NCBI GenBank assembly: GCA_016935045.1
Contig: JAFGRS010000088.1
Span: forward strand, 1-5,875
DNA from: Lentisphaeria bacterium
Lineage (GTDB): Bacteria > Verrucomicrobiota > Lentisphaeria > Oligosphaerales > JAFGRS01
Direction: 5' to 3'
Length of the DNA: 5,875 nucleotides
Position numbers and translations under genes: made by a program. Position 1 is the stretch's first letter. Each line of letters opens with the position of its first letter. The notes under the pieces were generated by a model. The model was not told the DNA's origin. It was given only the letters and a program-made list of their open reading frames with translations, and did not search any database. Of this stretch, positions 1 through 5,874 are shown piece by piece.

Positions 1-101
1 CTCCCCGTACGTTCCTGAAATGCCTTCTCGCAGAAGTATCCCGGACAGCGCTCCTTGACGATGTGGCACTGCACCACGACGAGGTAGTCTTTTTCGGCCA
101 T
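1..101 (-). CDS. CGGC-domain protein, N-terminal fragment (runs off window)
   Basis: The first 33 codons of a gene that continues past the left edge. The protein begins MAEKDYLVVVQCH, followed by a Cys-Pro-Gly turn. Cys12, His13, Cys19 and Cys24 sit in the pattern QCHIVxxRCxGxxC, then an EKAF..RTG stretch. This matches the N-terminus of small CGGC-domain proteins (a putative metal-binding family of unknown function, usually a little over 100 residues). The diagnostic CGGC motif would lie outside the window, so the call rests on the N-terminal pattern alone. The ATG at 101 is favoured by an AGGAGG five bases upstream. There is no signal peptide, so it is probably cytoplasmic. It lies 211 bp downstream of the HzsA-like gene on the same strand. 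No function can be assigned beyond probable metal or thiol chemistry inferred from the Cys/His pattern. Confidence 0.72.
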   Translation of the reverse strand, partial: MAEKDYLVVVQCHIVKERCPGYFCEKAFQERTG

Positions 102-106
102 ATCTG

Positions 107-112
107 CCTCCT
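107..112 (-). promoter_or_regulatory. Shine-Dalgarno of the CGGC-domain gene
   Basis: AGGAGG on the minus strand, five bases (CAGAT) before the ATG at 101. It is a perfect anti-16S match and fixes the start of the truncated gene. It is clearly stronger than anything before the HzsA-like gene. Confidence 0.75.
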
Positions 113-127
113 GTGTCTGCTTTCCCG

Positions 128-159
128 GCCCTCCCGGGGCCCGACCGTCCGGGGAGGGC
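128..159 (-). other. GC hairpin in the leader of the CGGC-domain gene
   Basis: GCCCTCCC (128-135) pairs perfectly with GGGAGGGC (152-159). The stem can be extended by two G-C pairs (136-137 with 149-150) if the G at 151 bulges, leaving an 11-nt loop. In the minus-strand transcript it ends 26 nt before the start codon and about 15 nt before the AGGAGG. It is not followed by a T run, so it is not a classical intrinsic terminator. It could terminate the HzsA-like transcript, be a leader structure of the CGGC gene, or be a by-product of high GC. The pairing is directly visible; the function is unknown. Confidence 0.4.
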
Positions 160-191
160 GCTTCCCGTCGCCTGCGCCGCGCCTCCCTTAC

Positions 192-237
192 CGGCCGCGC
201 CGGACGGCGCCATTCGTCCGGTTTGCGGCGCCGGCCG
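192..237. repeat. Two-tier inverted repeat between HzsA-like and CGGC genes
   Basis: An inner stem CCGGACG (200-206) pairs with CGTCCGG (215-221) around an 8-nt loop. An outer CGGCCG (192-197) pairs with CGGCCG (232-237), with asymmetric unpaired bases between the tiers. It lies 75 to 121 bp past the HzsA-like stop codon. No T tract follows on the minus strand. It could serve as a transcript 3' end or stability element, but GC-rich spacers often contain such pairings by chance. Confidence 0.3.
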
Positions 238-257
238 CTGGACGCCATGGGGACGTC

Positions 258-281
258 CCCCGCAACGCAAGCGGTGCGGGG
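258..281 (-). terminator. Possible terminator hairpin after the HzsA-like gene
   Basis: CCCCGCA (258-264) pairs perfectly with TGCGGGG (275-281) around a 10-nt loop, starting 31 nt past the HzsA-like stop codon. Next to it lies a perfect 12-bp palindrome, GGGGACGTCCCC (249-260), which shares three bases with the lower arm. The position suits a terminator, but the U tract is missing, so this is a weak call. Confidence 0.25.
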
Positions 282-312
282 TCGAGCGCGGCCCGTACGG
301 TGTCCCGGCGCG

Positions 313-3282
313 TCAGGGGGCGGGCGCGGGACGGTACCAGAGTGTCTTCCAGTAGCGGTCGTCCAGCACGTAGGGATCGACCCCGGCCTCCCGGGGAGGG
401 GTGTCGGGCAGGACGCCGTAGCGGATCATCTCGCGGATGTACTCCGGGCGGGGACGGAAGTCGTCCATGTCAAAGCGTCGGATGCGTTCGAGATGTCTCG
501 CGGCTGCGCGTATGCCATCGAGGAGGAGCCGGTAGTCGGGGTCGGAGGTATCGGCAAACACGGGACGCTCCGGGGATGGCGTGGCTGCCTCGAGGGGGAG
601 TCGGCAGAGACCGTACCCTCCCGCCTCGGGGGCCAACGGCGCCAGGAGCAGCACGCTGTGGGCGGGATCGCTGAGATTGTAGAGAATATGCCTCGAATAG
701 CGCAGGATCGGGCTGCCGTAGTGGATGGCCCAGGGGGGCATTCCCAGGTCGTCGGAGGGGGAATCGGGCAGGGGGCGTTCGGGGGCGCCATGGCAGCCGA
801 GGCACCTTCTGTTCTGCGCCTCGTGCGCGGCCCGGGTTTCGGGCCAGTCGCGGTCGCTGCGGTCGAGGTGGTTTTGGGCGTAGCCGCCGATCATGCCGCT
901 GCCCAGGGCCGCGTAGGTCCCCGGCCATGCCGCGCCCGAGTTGACCCACAGGCGCACGATCCGTTGGTCCGGCTCGGGCACGCGCACACCGTGGTGTGTG
1001 CCGTCCATTTTGCTCAGCAGCGGGCTGGCACTGTCTCCGATCCGGCGCGCCGGGTAGCCGCTGCGGGGCAGGTTGCGGCCGTCGGCCACGAGCCGTCGCG
1101 CCGAGAGGGTGAAGTAGCTGTGGGAGTAGACCGGCCCCCGGTCGCCGCTCAGCAGCACGCCGCCGGCGCGTTTCTCCGGGCGGTGGCAGCGCACGCAGTG
1201 CCGATCGAGGACGGGCTGTACGTCGCGCGGGTAGTCCATCACCTCGGGCACTCCGTCGATGGGTTCCGGAAGCCGTGCCGGCTGCCGGAGCGCGAGGGCA
1301 TGACCACGGCGCGACGGCACCTCGCCCGGCGCTTCGGTGCGTGCTTCGTGGCACCCCACGCAGCCCATCACCTCTCCCGGCATCACGCCGGTGAAGCTCT
1401 GCATGCGCTTCACCGACCGCCCCTGGCGATCCAGGGCCACAAAGAGGAACGCGCGCTTTGCCGGCAGCAGGAAATGGGCCGAACCATCCGCCGCGACGGG
1501 GACCGTGCCCACGATTCGTTCGAGGGTAAAGGTGCCCCCATAGCTCATGGGCTCCATACCACCCGTAAAGTTGATGGGTTTGGGGAGGGTTTCGAGGACC
1601 AGCAATTGCGTGATGGACCCGCGTTCCACCCCATCCATGTCGCGTCCCCGGTAGACATCGCTCAGGATGAGTGTCCCGGTAGCCTGAGCCGGGTCCACGC
1701 GGGTCGGGATGGGCGGTTCCCGGGGGCGTTGCCGTAGGGGTCTCGGCTCGTGCAGATGGACGCCGGGCCACGCGGCCGGCAGTTCCCAGACGGACCATTC
1801 CTCGCCTTCGCGGGGGATGAGGACGAGTTCCCGGCCCCTGGCGGCGAGGAACCAGGACGTCCCGATGGCGTAGGGATCACAGTAGTCCGCACGAGTGGTC
1901 AGGTCCCTGAGGGAGGGTGTGTGATCCGGTCCCCGCTTCGGCGAAACCAGGGCCACCATGCCGCGGTGTTCCCGGGAACCGTGTCCCGGAGAGTGAATCA
2001 GCACCACCTCGTCGCTGTCGGGGACGGGTTTGGCGTCGATGAAGACCCCACCGGGGTTCTGGTTGCCGAAGTAGACCATCTGGCCGGTACCGTCGGGGTT
2101 CGCGGTCCACAGGTGGTGGTAGTGCACCTGGGAGCGGTCCACGTACTCCCAGCGCTGGTACAGGATGCGGCCGTCCGGCAGCACCCACGGGGTGTTGTCG
2201 TGTTCGATGTTTGCCGAGAGCTGCCGGATGTTGCCGCCGTTGCCGTCACATCGGTAGAGAACCCCCACCTGGGTCAGCCAGCAGTTGACCCAACGCCGGC
2301 AACGCGACGAGACGAAGAGAATCCCCCCGTCGGGAAGGCACACCGGCTCGATGTCGTCGTAGTTCCCGTCGGTGAGCTGACGGCATTCTCCTCCCGCGGC
2401 CGGTACCTCGTAGAGATGGAACCAACGACTCCCTCCGCGACGCCGGGAGAACAGGACCCGTTCCCCGTCGTAGCTGACGCAGGGGTCCCGCACGCTGCCC
2501 TCGGGATCGTCCACCAGGAGCCGAAGTGCGTCGTCCCGGACGTCGTAGACGGCCAGCCGGCCGCCGGCGCGGTAGCAGGGGCGGGACGGGTCCGGGGCAT
2601 AGTATCCGAAGTTGGCGTACCAATGGCCATCCACGCCGTCCTCCCGGGCAGCCAGCACGATGCTCTCGACACCGTGCTCCAGCAGTATGCGTCGGGCCGC
2701 CTGCCGGCGCGCGACCCGGGCACGGCGCCGCGCCTCCTCGGCCCGGGCCATCGTCTCCCGCACGGCCCGGGCTGGATCGGGGTCCGGGAACTCCACCTCC
2801 CGGATGCTGTAGAGCCGGTGCACGCCCGTCCGCAGGCAGAGGACTCGAAGGAACCGCCCTGTAGCCGCCAGGCCGTCCACTTCGTCCACGAGTGTATCCG
2901 CGGCCACGGATGCGCGCCGCCCCTCGGGGTCACGCCGTTGCGCCACCGTCCGCCAGTCTTCGCCGTCCTCGGAGACCTGCAGGTCGTAGTCCAGGGCCGC
3001 GGCCCGTTCCCAGGCCAGCACCAGGCGGTCGATCCGCACGCTTCGGCCGAAGTCGATGCGCAGCCATTCGGGGGACGTGCCTCCGGCACGGCTCGCCCAG
3101 CGCGTGCCGCGGTCTCCGTCGAGGGCATCCTCCGCGGGATAGGGTGCCGAGTGTACGCTCGAAGCAGCCACGGGCAGCGGGACTTCGGCAGTGCTCTCGA
3201 GGGCGGCTGCCGGCGAGGTCCCCAGCGCAAGCAGCAACAGCGAAACCCAGGCTTCGAGGGAACGCAGACCGGACCTCGGCAC
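313..3282 (-). CDS. HzsA-related exported multiheme protein (F5/8C domain, beta-propeller, three CxxCH)
   Basis: A 989-residue protein of the hydrazine-synthase-alpha-related family. From the GTG at 3282 it has a signal peptide: Arg3 and Arg7, hydrophobic core about 13-21, likely cleavage after SPAAA near 27. Residues about 37-165 form an F5/8 type C (discoidin-like) domain with DGDRGTRWAS, WLRIDFG and YDLQVSEDGEDW. A basic helical linker spans about 170-203. TolB/PD40-like propeller repeats follow (about 210-480), with SYDGERVLF, LPDGGILFVSS and LPDGRILYQRWEY. An HzsA-like segment at about 535-650 (GTVPVAADGSAHF) leads to three c-type heme motifs: CVGCH (641-645), CVRCH (696-700) and CLGCH (827-831). 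The tail has RFDMDDFRPRPEYIREM. It should act in the periplasm. Hydrazine synthesis is not implied: no HzsB or HzsC gene is visible, and relatives occur in non-anammox bacteria. The start is uncertain: the frame stays open to 3990 with no in-frame ATG between, and no Shine-Dalgarno precedes the GTG. Confidence 0.85.
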   Translation of the reverse strand: MPRSGLRSLEAWVSLLLLALGTSPAAALESTAEVPLPVAASSVHSAPYPAEDALDGDRGTRWASRAGGTSPEWLRIDFGRSVRIDRLVLAWERAAALDYDLQVSEDGEDWRTVAQRRDPEGRRASVAADTLVDEVDGLAATGRFLRVLCLRTGVHRLYSIREVEFPDPDPARAVRETMARAEEARRRARVARRQAARRILLEHGVESIVLAAREDGVDGHWYANFGYYAPDPSRPCYRAGGRLAVYDVRDDALRLLVDDPEGSVRDPCVSYDGERVLFSRRRGGSRWFHLYEVPAAGGECRQLTDGNYDDIEPVCLPDGGILFVSSRCRRWVNCWLTQVGVLYRCDGNGGNIRQLSANIEHDNTPWVLPDGRILYQRWEYVDRSQVHYHHLWTANPDGTGQMVYFGNQNPGGVFIDAKPVPDSDEVVLIHSPGHGSREHRGMVALVSPKRGPDHTPSLRDLTTRADYCDPYAIGTSWFLAARGRELVLIPREGEEWSVWELPAAWPGVHLHEPRPLRQRPREPPIPTRVDPAQATGTLILSDVYRGRDMDGVERGSITQLLVLETLPKPINFTGGMEPMSYGGTFTLERIVGTVPVAADGSAHFLLPAKRAFLFVALDRQGRSVKRMQSFTGVMPGEVMGCVGCHEARTEAPGEVPSRRGHALALRQPARLPEPIDGVPEVMDYPRDVQPVLDRHCVRCHRPEKRAGGVLLSGDRGPVYSHSYFTLSARRLVADGRNLPRSGYPARRIGDSASPLLSKMDGTHHGVRVPEPDQRIVRLWVNSGAAWPGTYAALGSGMIGGYAQNHLDRSDRDWPETRAAHEAQNRRCLGCHGAPERPLPDSPSDDLGMPPWAIHYGSPILRYSRHILYNLSDPAHSVLLLAPLAPEAGGYGLCRLPLEAATPSPERPVFADTSDPDYRLLLDGIRAAARHLERIRRFDMDDFRPRPEYIREMIRYGVLPDTPPREAGVDPYVLDDRYWKTLWYRPAPAP

Positions 3283-3584
3283 CGGGATCGCGCCGCGGGT
3301 GCAGGCAGAGGGCCGGGTGCGGAGACGTCGGGGACCGCCATCCTCGGCGGCCACCTGCGCGCCCGGCAGGCACGGCGGGGCCGCCGAGGGCCCGCCTCCT
3401 TCGGGGCCCCGGCAGGAAGGGTCCCTGGCGTCCAAAGGCCCGATGCGGGGACGGGCATTGCGCGTGCCCGGCCGGGTGAACCGGCGCCGCCGGGAGACGT
3501 TGCGCCCCGGCGCGCGGAAGGGTGCCGGACCGGCGGCCGGGGGCCAAGCCGTCCGCGATCCTGCGTGTCCGACAGGGATCTCCG
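3283..3584. other. 302-bp GC-rich gap between dgkA and the HzsA-like gene
   Basis: No convincing gene, tRNA or promoter is visible. The HzsA-like reading frame stays open across it, but the encoded residues are a low-complexity mix of Arg, Pro, Gly and Ala with no homology I recognise and no in-frame ATG. The signal peptide only begins at about 3282. A GGGGCCCC palindrome and several short G/C pairings occur, none with a T tract. The gap probably holds the 3' end of the dgkA transcript and the promoter and leader of the HzsA-like gene, though no -35/-10 pair stands out. Confidence 0.5.
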
Positions 3585-3950
3585 TCACAGCAGCACGCAC
3601 AGCCACACCGTCACGGCAAGGAGAATGGAGAGGAAGACCGCCGCGGAGCCGAGGTCCTTGGCCTGCCTTGACAGCTCGTGATGGTCGAGGCCGATCCGGT
3701 CGACGGTGGTCTCGATGGCCGTGTTCAGCAACTCGACCACCATGACCAGCAGCCAGCTCCCGATCAGGAGGGCGCGTCCGACGGCGCCCGGTCCGAACCG
3801 CAGGGCCCCCGGCACAACCAGCAGCACGAGGACGAGGGTTTCCTCCTGGAAAGCCCGCTCCCGCCGCAACGCATGCCCGAGGCCGAGAAGAGACGTCGTG
3901 AGGGCCCGACGCAAACGCGCCATCCGTGACAGTCGCCCGCCCATTTCCAT
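3585..3950 (-). CDS. dgkA: Diacylglycerol/undecaprenol kinase, DgkA family
   Basis: A 121-residue integral membrane kinase, nearly the length of the E. coli enzyme (122). It phosphorylates diacylglycerol or undecaprenol with ATP at the inner membrane, feeding phosphatidate or carrier-lipid recycling. The family core is intact: ERAFQEE (31-37), then VVELLNTAIETTVDRIG (71-87), HHELSRQAKDLGSAAV (90-105). By alignment with E. coli DgkA the key residues are all kept: E31, E37, E73, N76, E80, D84, K98 and D99. Three hydrophobic segments (about 39-52, 57-75, 101-121) and a basic N-terminus fit the fold. The ATG at 3950 is chosen because GGAG lies six bases upstream; ATGs at 3944 and 3923 are alternatives. 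It sits between two unrelated genes with spacers of 181 and 302 bp. Sequence alone does not settle lipid preference. Confidence 0.93.
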   Translation of the reverse strand: MEMGGRLSRMARLRRALTTSLLGLGHALRRERAFQEETLVLVLLVVPGALRFGPGAVGRALLIGSWLLVMVVELLNTAIETTVDRIGLDHHELSRQAKDLGSAAVFLSILLAVTVWLCVLL

Positions 3951-3956
3951 CGGTCA

Positions 3957-3960
3957 CTCC
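3957..3960 (-). promoter_or_regulatory. Shine-Dalgarno of dgkA
   Basis: GGAG on the minus strand, six bases (TGACCG) before the ATG at 3950. It supports that start over the two later in-frame ATGs at 3944 and 3923. Confidence 0.55.
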
Positions 3961-4070
3961 GGCCGGTCTCCGTATCGGTCGATCACCCACCCCGCCGCAC
4001 GGCAGCCGCTTGGGGCCGCCCCCATCGTCCGGTTCCGCCGGGCATGGGCCCCGCGAACCGAGGGGGAATG

Positions 4071-4093
4071 GGCGCCACTCGGCTCGTGGCGCC
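4071..4093 (-). terminator. Perfect 8-bp GC hairpin after the oxidoreductase gene, likely terminator
   Basis: GGCGCCAC (4071-4078) pairs perfectly with GTGGCGCC (4086-4093) around a 7-nt loop. It begins 38 nt past the oxidoreductase stop codon and lies 120 bp before dgkA. The downstream minus-strand sequence is CATTCCCCCTCGG rather than a T run, so it is a hairpin-only or attenuator-like terminator at best. Part of the loop (CCGA) could pair with TCGG just downstream, allowing a pseudoknot or an alternative fold. It is the strongest secondary structure in the spacers. Confidence 0.5.
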
Positions 4094-4131
4094 TATCCGG
4101 GATCGCCATCATCTTGCGGTTGCGCCGGGGA

Positions 4132-5694
4132 TCAGGCCCCCTTCGCGACCAGGTTGCGGACGTCCATCGTCCCGGTGTCCACCTTCAGCGCGATCGCTCC
4201 CGGCGGGAGCAGCGCGAATTCCGGGTACGTGCCGATGTCGCAGCTCAGCACCGCGACGTTGTTGATGGTGAGGCGGAGTGCCGTACCCTCGAGTGACGCC
4301 TTGAGCCAGTTCCAACGTGTCCCGCCGGTGTTCGGGTCCGCCGCGGGCGCCACGCGGCCCGCCAGGGCGCCGGTCGAGTGGGTATCCCGCGGCGCCCAGC
4401 GGTCCTCCTTGAGGGGGATGACGATGCCCTCCCCTGCCCTGTCCGCGCGCAGCACCAGGGCGCCCTCCGCGCGGGCGCTGAGACGGAAGTCGAAGGCCAC
4501 CGACACGTCGCCCCACAGGCGCTCCGAACACAGCACCCCGGGTGCCGCGTACCCTCCACGCAGAATGCCACCCGCGGCGGACCACGACGACGACGGCTCG
4601 CAGCACAGTCCCGACAGATCCTGGCCCTGGAACAGCAGCTCGTAACCGTTCTCTTCCTCTTCGTCCGAGAGAAAGGCCGGCCAGTCGGGGATCCGCATCT
4701 CCCCCAAATCCAGCATGGTCAACAGCGCGCTGTCGGCCGTCTTCAGGGGCAGCACCACGCGGGAACGGCGCCGGGCCGATTCGTAGGTGGCGAAGATCAA
4801 CTGCGTCGCCCGCAGGGCGTTCTCGCTGCACAGAATGGAGCGTCTTCCCGTGAGCACGCAGTCGATGCTGTCCAGCATGTGTCGGCTGGTATCGCCGCCG
4901 GGGATTTTGTCGGCCTCGACAGGGACGCGTCCCCAGGGATGTCCTGCCTTCATGAGCATGAGCTTGCCGTGGTCCAGGTCCATCATTCCTTCAGCGCCGA
5001 TCACACGGATCGTAGCCGGCGAGGCCATTCCGCGTCCCGTGGTCAGCAGGCCGGTCACGCCGTTTGGCCATTTCACGTAGCAGAGGCCGGCCGTTTCGAT
5101 GCGGGCGCCGAAGACCAGGCTGTCCTCGACACAGGCGATCTGGCCCATCACCCAGTCCGGATCCAGGTCGTCGTTGTAGAACAGCATCATGTCGAACCAG
5201 TGCGTGCCCCAGTCCAGCAGATTCGAGCAATCCATCTCCAGGCGCTGCAATTTGCCGATGGCGCCCTCCCGGATCAGTTCCCGGGCCTTGGCCCAGTGGG
5301 GTCCGAAACGCCGCTGGTGACTGAAGGTCAGCATCACCCCGGCCGCCTCGCAGGCCTCGTGCATGCGCACGGCTTCCCCGTAGGTCGGTGCCATGGGCTT
5401 TTCGGCGTTGATCAGGCGCGGCACGTGGGGCGCCTCCAGGCAGGCCAGTACCGCCTCGCAGTGCAGGCGTGGCCAGAGGCACATCGAGACGACATCCAGG
5501 CGTTCGGCGGCCAGCATCTCGCGGTAGTCTTCGTAGACGGCGGGAATGGAGAACATGTCCGCCAGGCGTCGCGCGGCCGGAGCATGAATGTCGGCACAGG
5601 CCTTCATTTCCACCCGGTCGCTCTGGGCATAGCCCAAGGCGTGGTTGCTGCCGCGTCCGCCGCAGCCGATGATGCCGACCCGAAGCTTCGCCAT
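4132..5694 (-). CDS. Gfo/Idh/MocA oxidoreductase fused to a DUF1080 (3-keto-disaccharide hydrolase-like) domain
   Basis: A 520-residue two-domain protein. The N-terminal part is an NAD(P)-dependent sugar dehydrogenase of the Gfo/Idh/MocA family: dinucleotide loop GIIGCGGRG (7-15), AEKP motif with Lys99 (97-100), and catalytic-region motif DWGTHWFD (161-168) with Asp161, His165 and Asp168. The substrate-binding alpha/beta domain runs to about 317. After a linker with an acidic patch (344-348) comes a DUF1080/PF06439 lectin-like fold (about 351-517): YELLFQGQDLSGL, WSAAGGILRGG, FDFRLSA, TGALAGRVAP, NWLKASLEG, then GAIALKVDTG and VRNLVAKG. PF06439 members include 3-keto-glycoside hydrolases or lyases, and many Gfo/Idh/MocA enzymes make 3-keto sugars, so a bifunctional oxidise-then-cleave enzyme is plausible but inferred. 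There is no signal peptide, hence probably cytoplasmic. The ATG at 5694 is preferred over an in-frame GTG at 5709 because AAGGA lies seven bases upstream of it. The final TGA is at 4134-4132. Confidence 0.9.
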   Translation of the reverse strand: MAKLRVGIIGCGGRGSNHALGYAQSDRVEMKACADIHAPAARRLADMFSIPAVYEDYREMLAAERLDVVSMCLWPRLHCEAVLACLEAPHVPRLINAEKPMAPTYGEAVRMHEACEAAGVMLTFSHQRRFGPHWAKARELIREGAIGKLQRLEMDCSNLLDWGTHWFDMMLFYNDDLDPDWVMGQIACVEDSLVFGARIETAGLCYVKWPNGVTGLLTTGRGMASPATIRVIGAEGMMDLDHGKLMLMKAGHPWGRVPVEADKIPGGDTSRHMLDSIDCVLTGRRSILCSENALRATQLIFATYESARRRSRVVLPLKTADSALLTMLDLGEMRIPDWPAFLSDEEEENGYELLFQGQDLSGLCCEPSSSWSAAGGILRGGYAAPGVLCSERLWGDVSVAFDFRLSARAEGALVLRADRAGEGIVIPLKEDRWAPRDTHSTGALAGRVAPAADPNTGGTRWNWLKASLEGTALRLTINNVAVLSCDIGTYPEFALLPPGAIALKVDTGTMDVRNLVAKGA

Positions 5695-5701
5695 GGTATG
5701 A

Positions 5702-5706
5702 TCCTT
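5702..5706 (-). promoter_or_regulatory. Shine-Dalgarno deciding the oxidoreductase start
   Basis: AAGGA on the minus strand, seven bases before the ATG at 5694. The in-frame GTG at 5709 would place this motif inside the coding sequence, and it would add five residues (GTG-Lys-Asp-His-Thr) before the conserved MAKLRVGIIG start. The ATG at 5694 is therefore the better choice. Confidence 0.6.
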
Positions 5707-5745
5707 CACACGGTTTGCCGGGAACTTCCGGGGACACGCAGCAAC

Positions 5746-5874
5746 CTATCGCCCCGGCGTCCCATTGCCATGACCGGCCGCGTGGATTCGTAATGCCTCA
5801 GTCAAACCCGCGAATGCCCGCGCGGCCGCGAGCGTTCCATCCCCCTGGAGCGCGAGCGTACCGCGAGCATCCCT
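5746..5874 (-). CDS. Possible C-terminal tail of an upstream gene (unidentified)
   Basis: From the right edge one minus-strand frame is open for 42 codons to a TAG at 5748-5746. It encodes an alanine- and leucine-rich stretch with helix-like composition (GTLALQGDGTLAAARAF, then LTEALRIHAAGHG). That reads more like protein than the Arg/Pro/Ser-rich shadow frames beside it. Its stop would be 51 bp before the oxidoreductase start, which fits a co-directional neighbour. I recognise no family. Codon third positions are only moderately GC-biased and the piece is short, so it may be spurious. Confidence 0.3.
   Translation of the reverse strand, partial: RDARGTLALQGDGTLAAARAFAGLTEALRIHAAGHGNGTPGR

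Noticed and set aside
223..1737. 504-residue plus-strand open frame
   Set aside because: Antisense to the heme-bearing C-terminal part of the HzsA-like protein; rich in His, Gly, Val and Arg with no family pattern.
470..1798. 442-residue minus-strand frame inside the HzsA-like gene
   Set aside because: Same strand but a different frame; Arg/Pro/Ala-rich translation, while the true frame carries all three CxxCH motifs without interruption.
313..3282. Reading the gene as true hydrazine synthase alpha (anammox)
   Set aside because: Three heme motifs instead of the two I recall, an extra F5/8C domain, Thr at the place where I recall a ligand Tyr, and no HzsB/HzsC gene in the window.
2274..3458. 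394-residue minus-strand frame starting with an ATG in the dgkA/HzsA-like gap
   Set aside because: The translation is rich in Arg, Pro and Trp with no family match. The F5/8C and propeller motifs are in the other frame with no sign of a frameshift.
1750..3681. 643-residue plus-strand open frame opposite the HzsA-like gene
   Set aside because: It lies antisense to a gene with clear domains and heme motifs. Its translation shows no recognisable domain, and such antisense frames are expected in GC-rich coding DNA.
3283..3990. N-terminal extension of the HzsA-like frame to the ATG at 3990
   Set aside because: It would overlap all of dgkA in another frame and put a signal peptide in the middle of the protein. 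The residues look non-coding.
4378..5793. 471-residue plus-strand open frame
   Set aside because: Antisense to the oxidoreductase, whose motifs are unmistakable on the other strand.
5800..5805. TTGACT on the minus strand as a -35 element for the oxidoreductase
   Set aside because: The sequence 17 bases downstream is CGCGGC, not a -10 box, and the site lies inside a possible coding tail.
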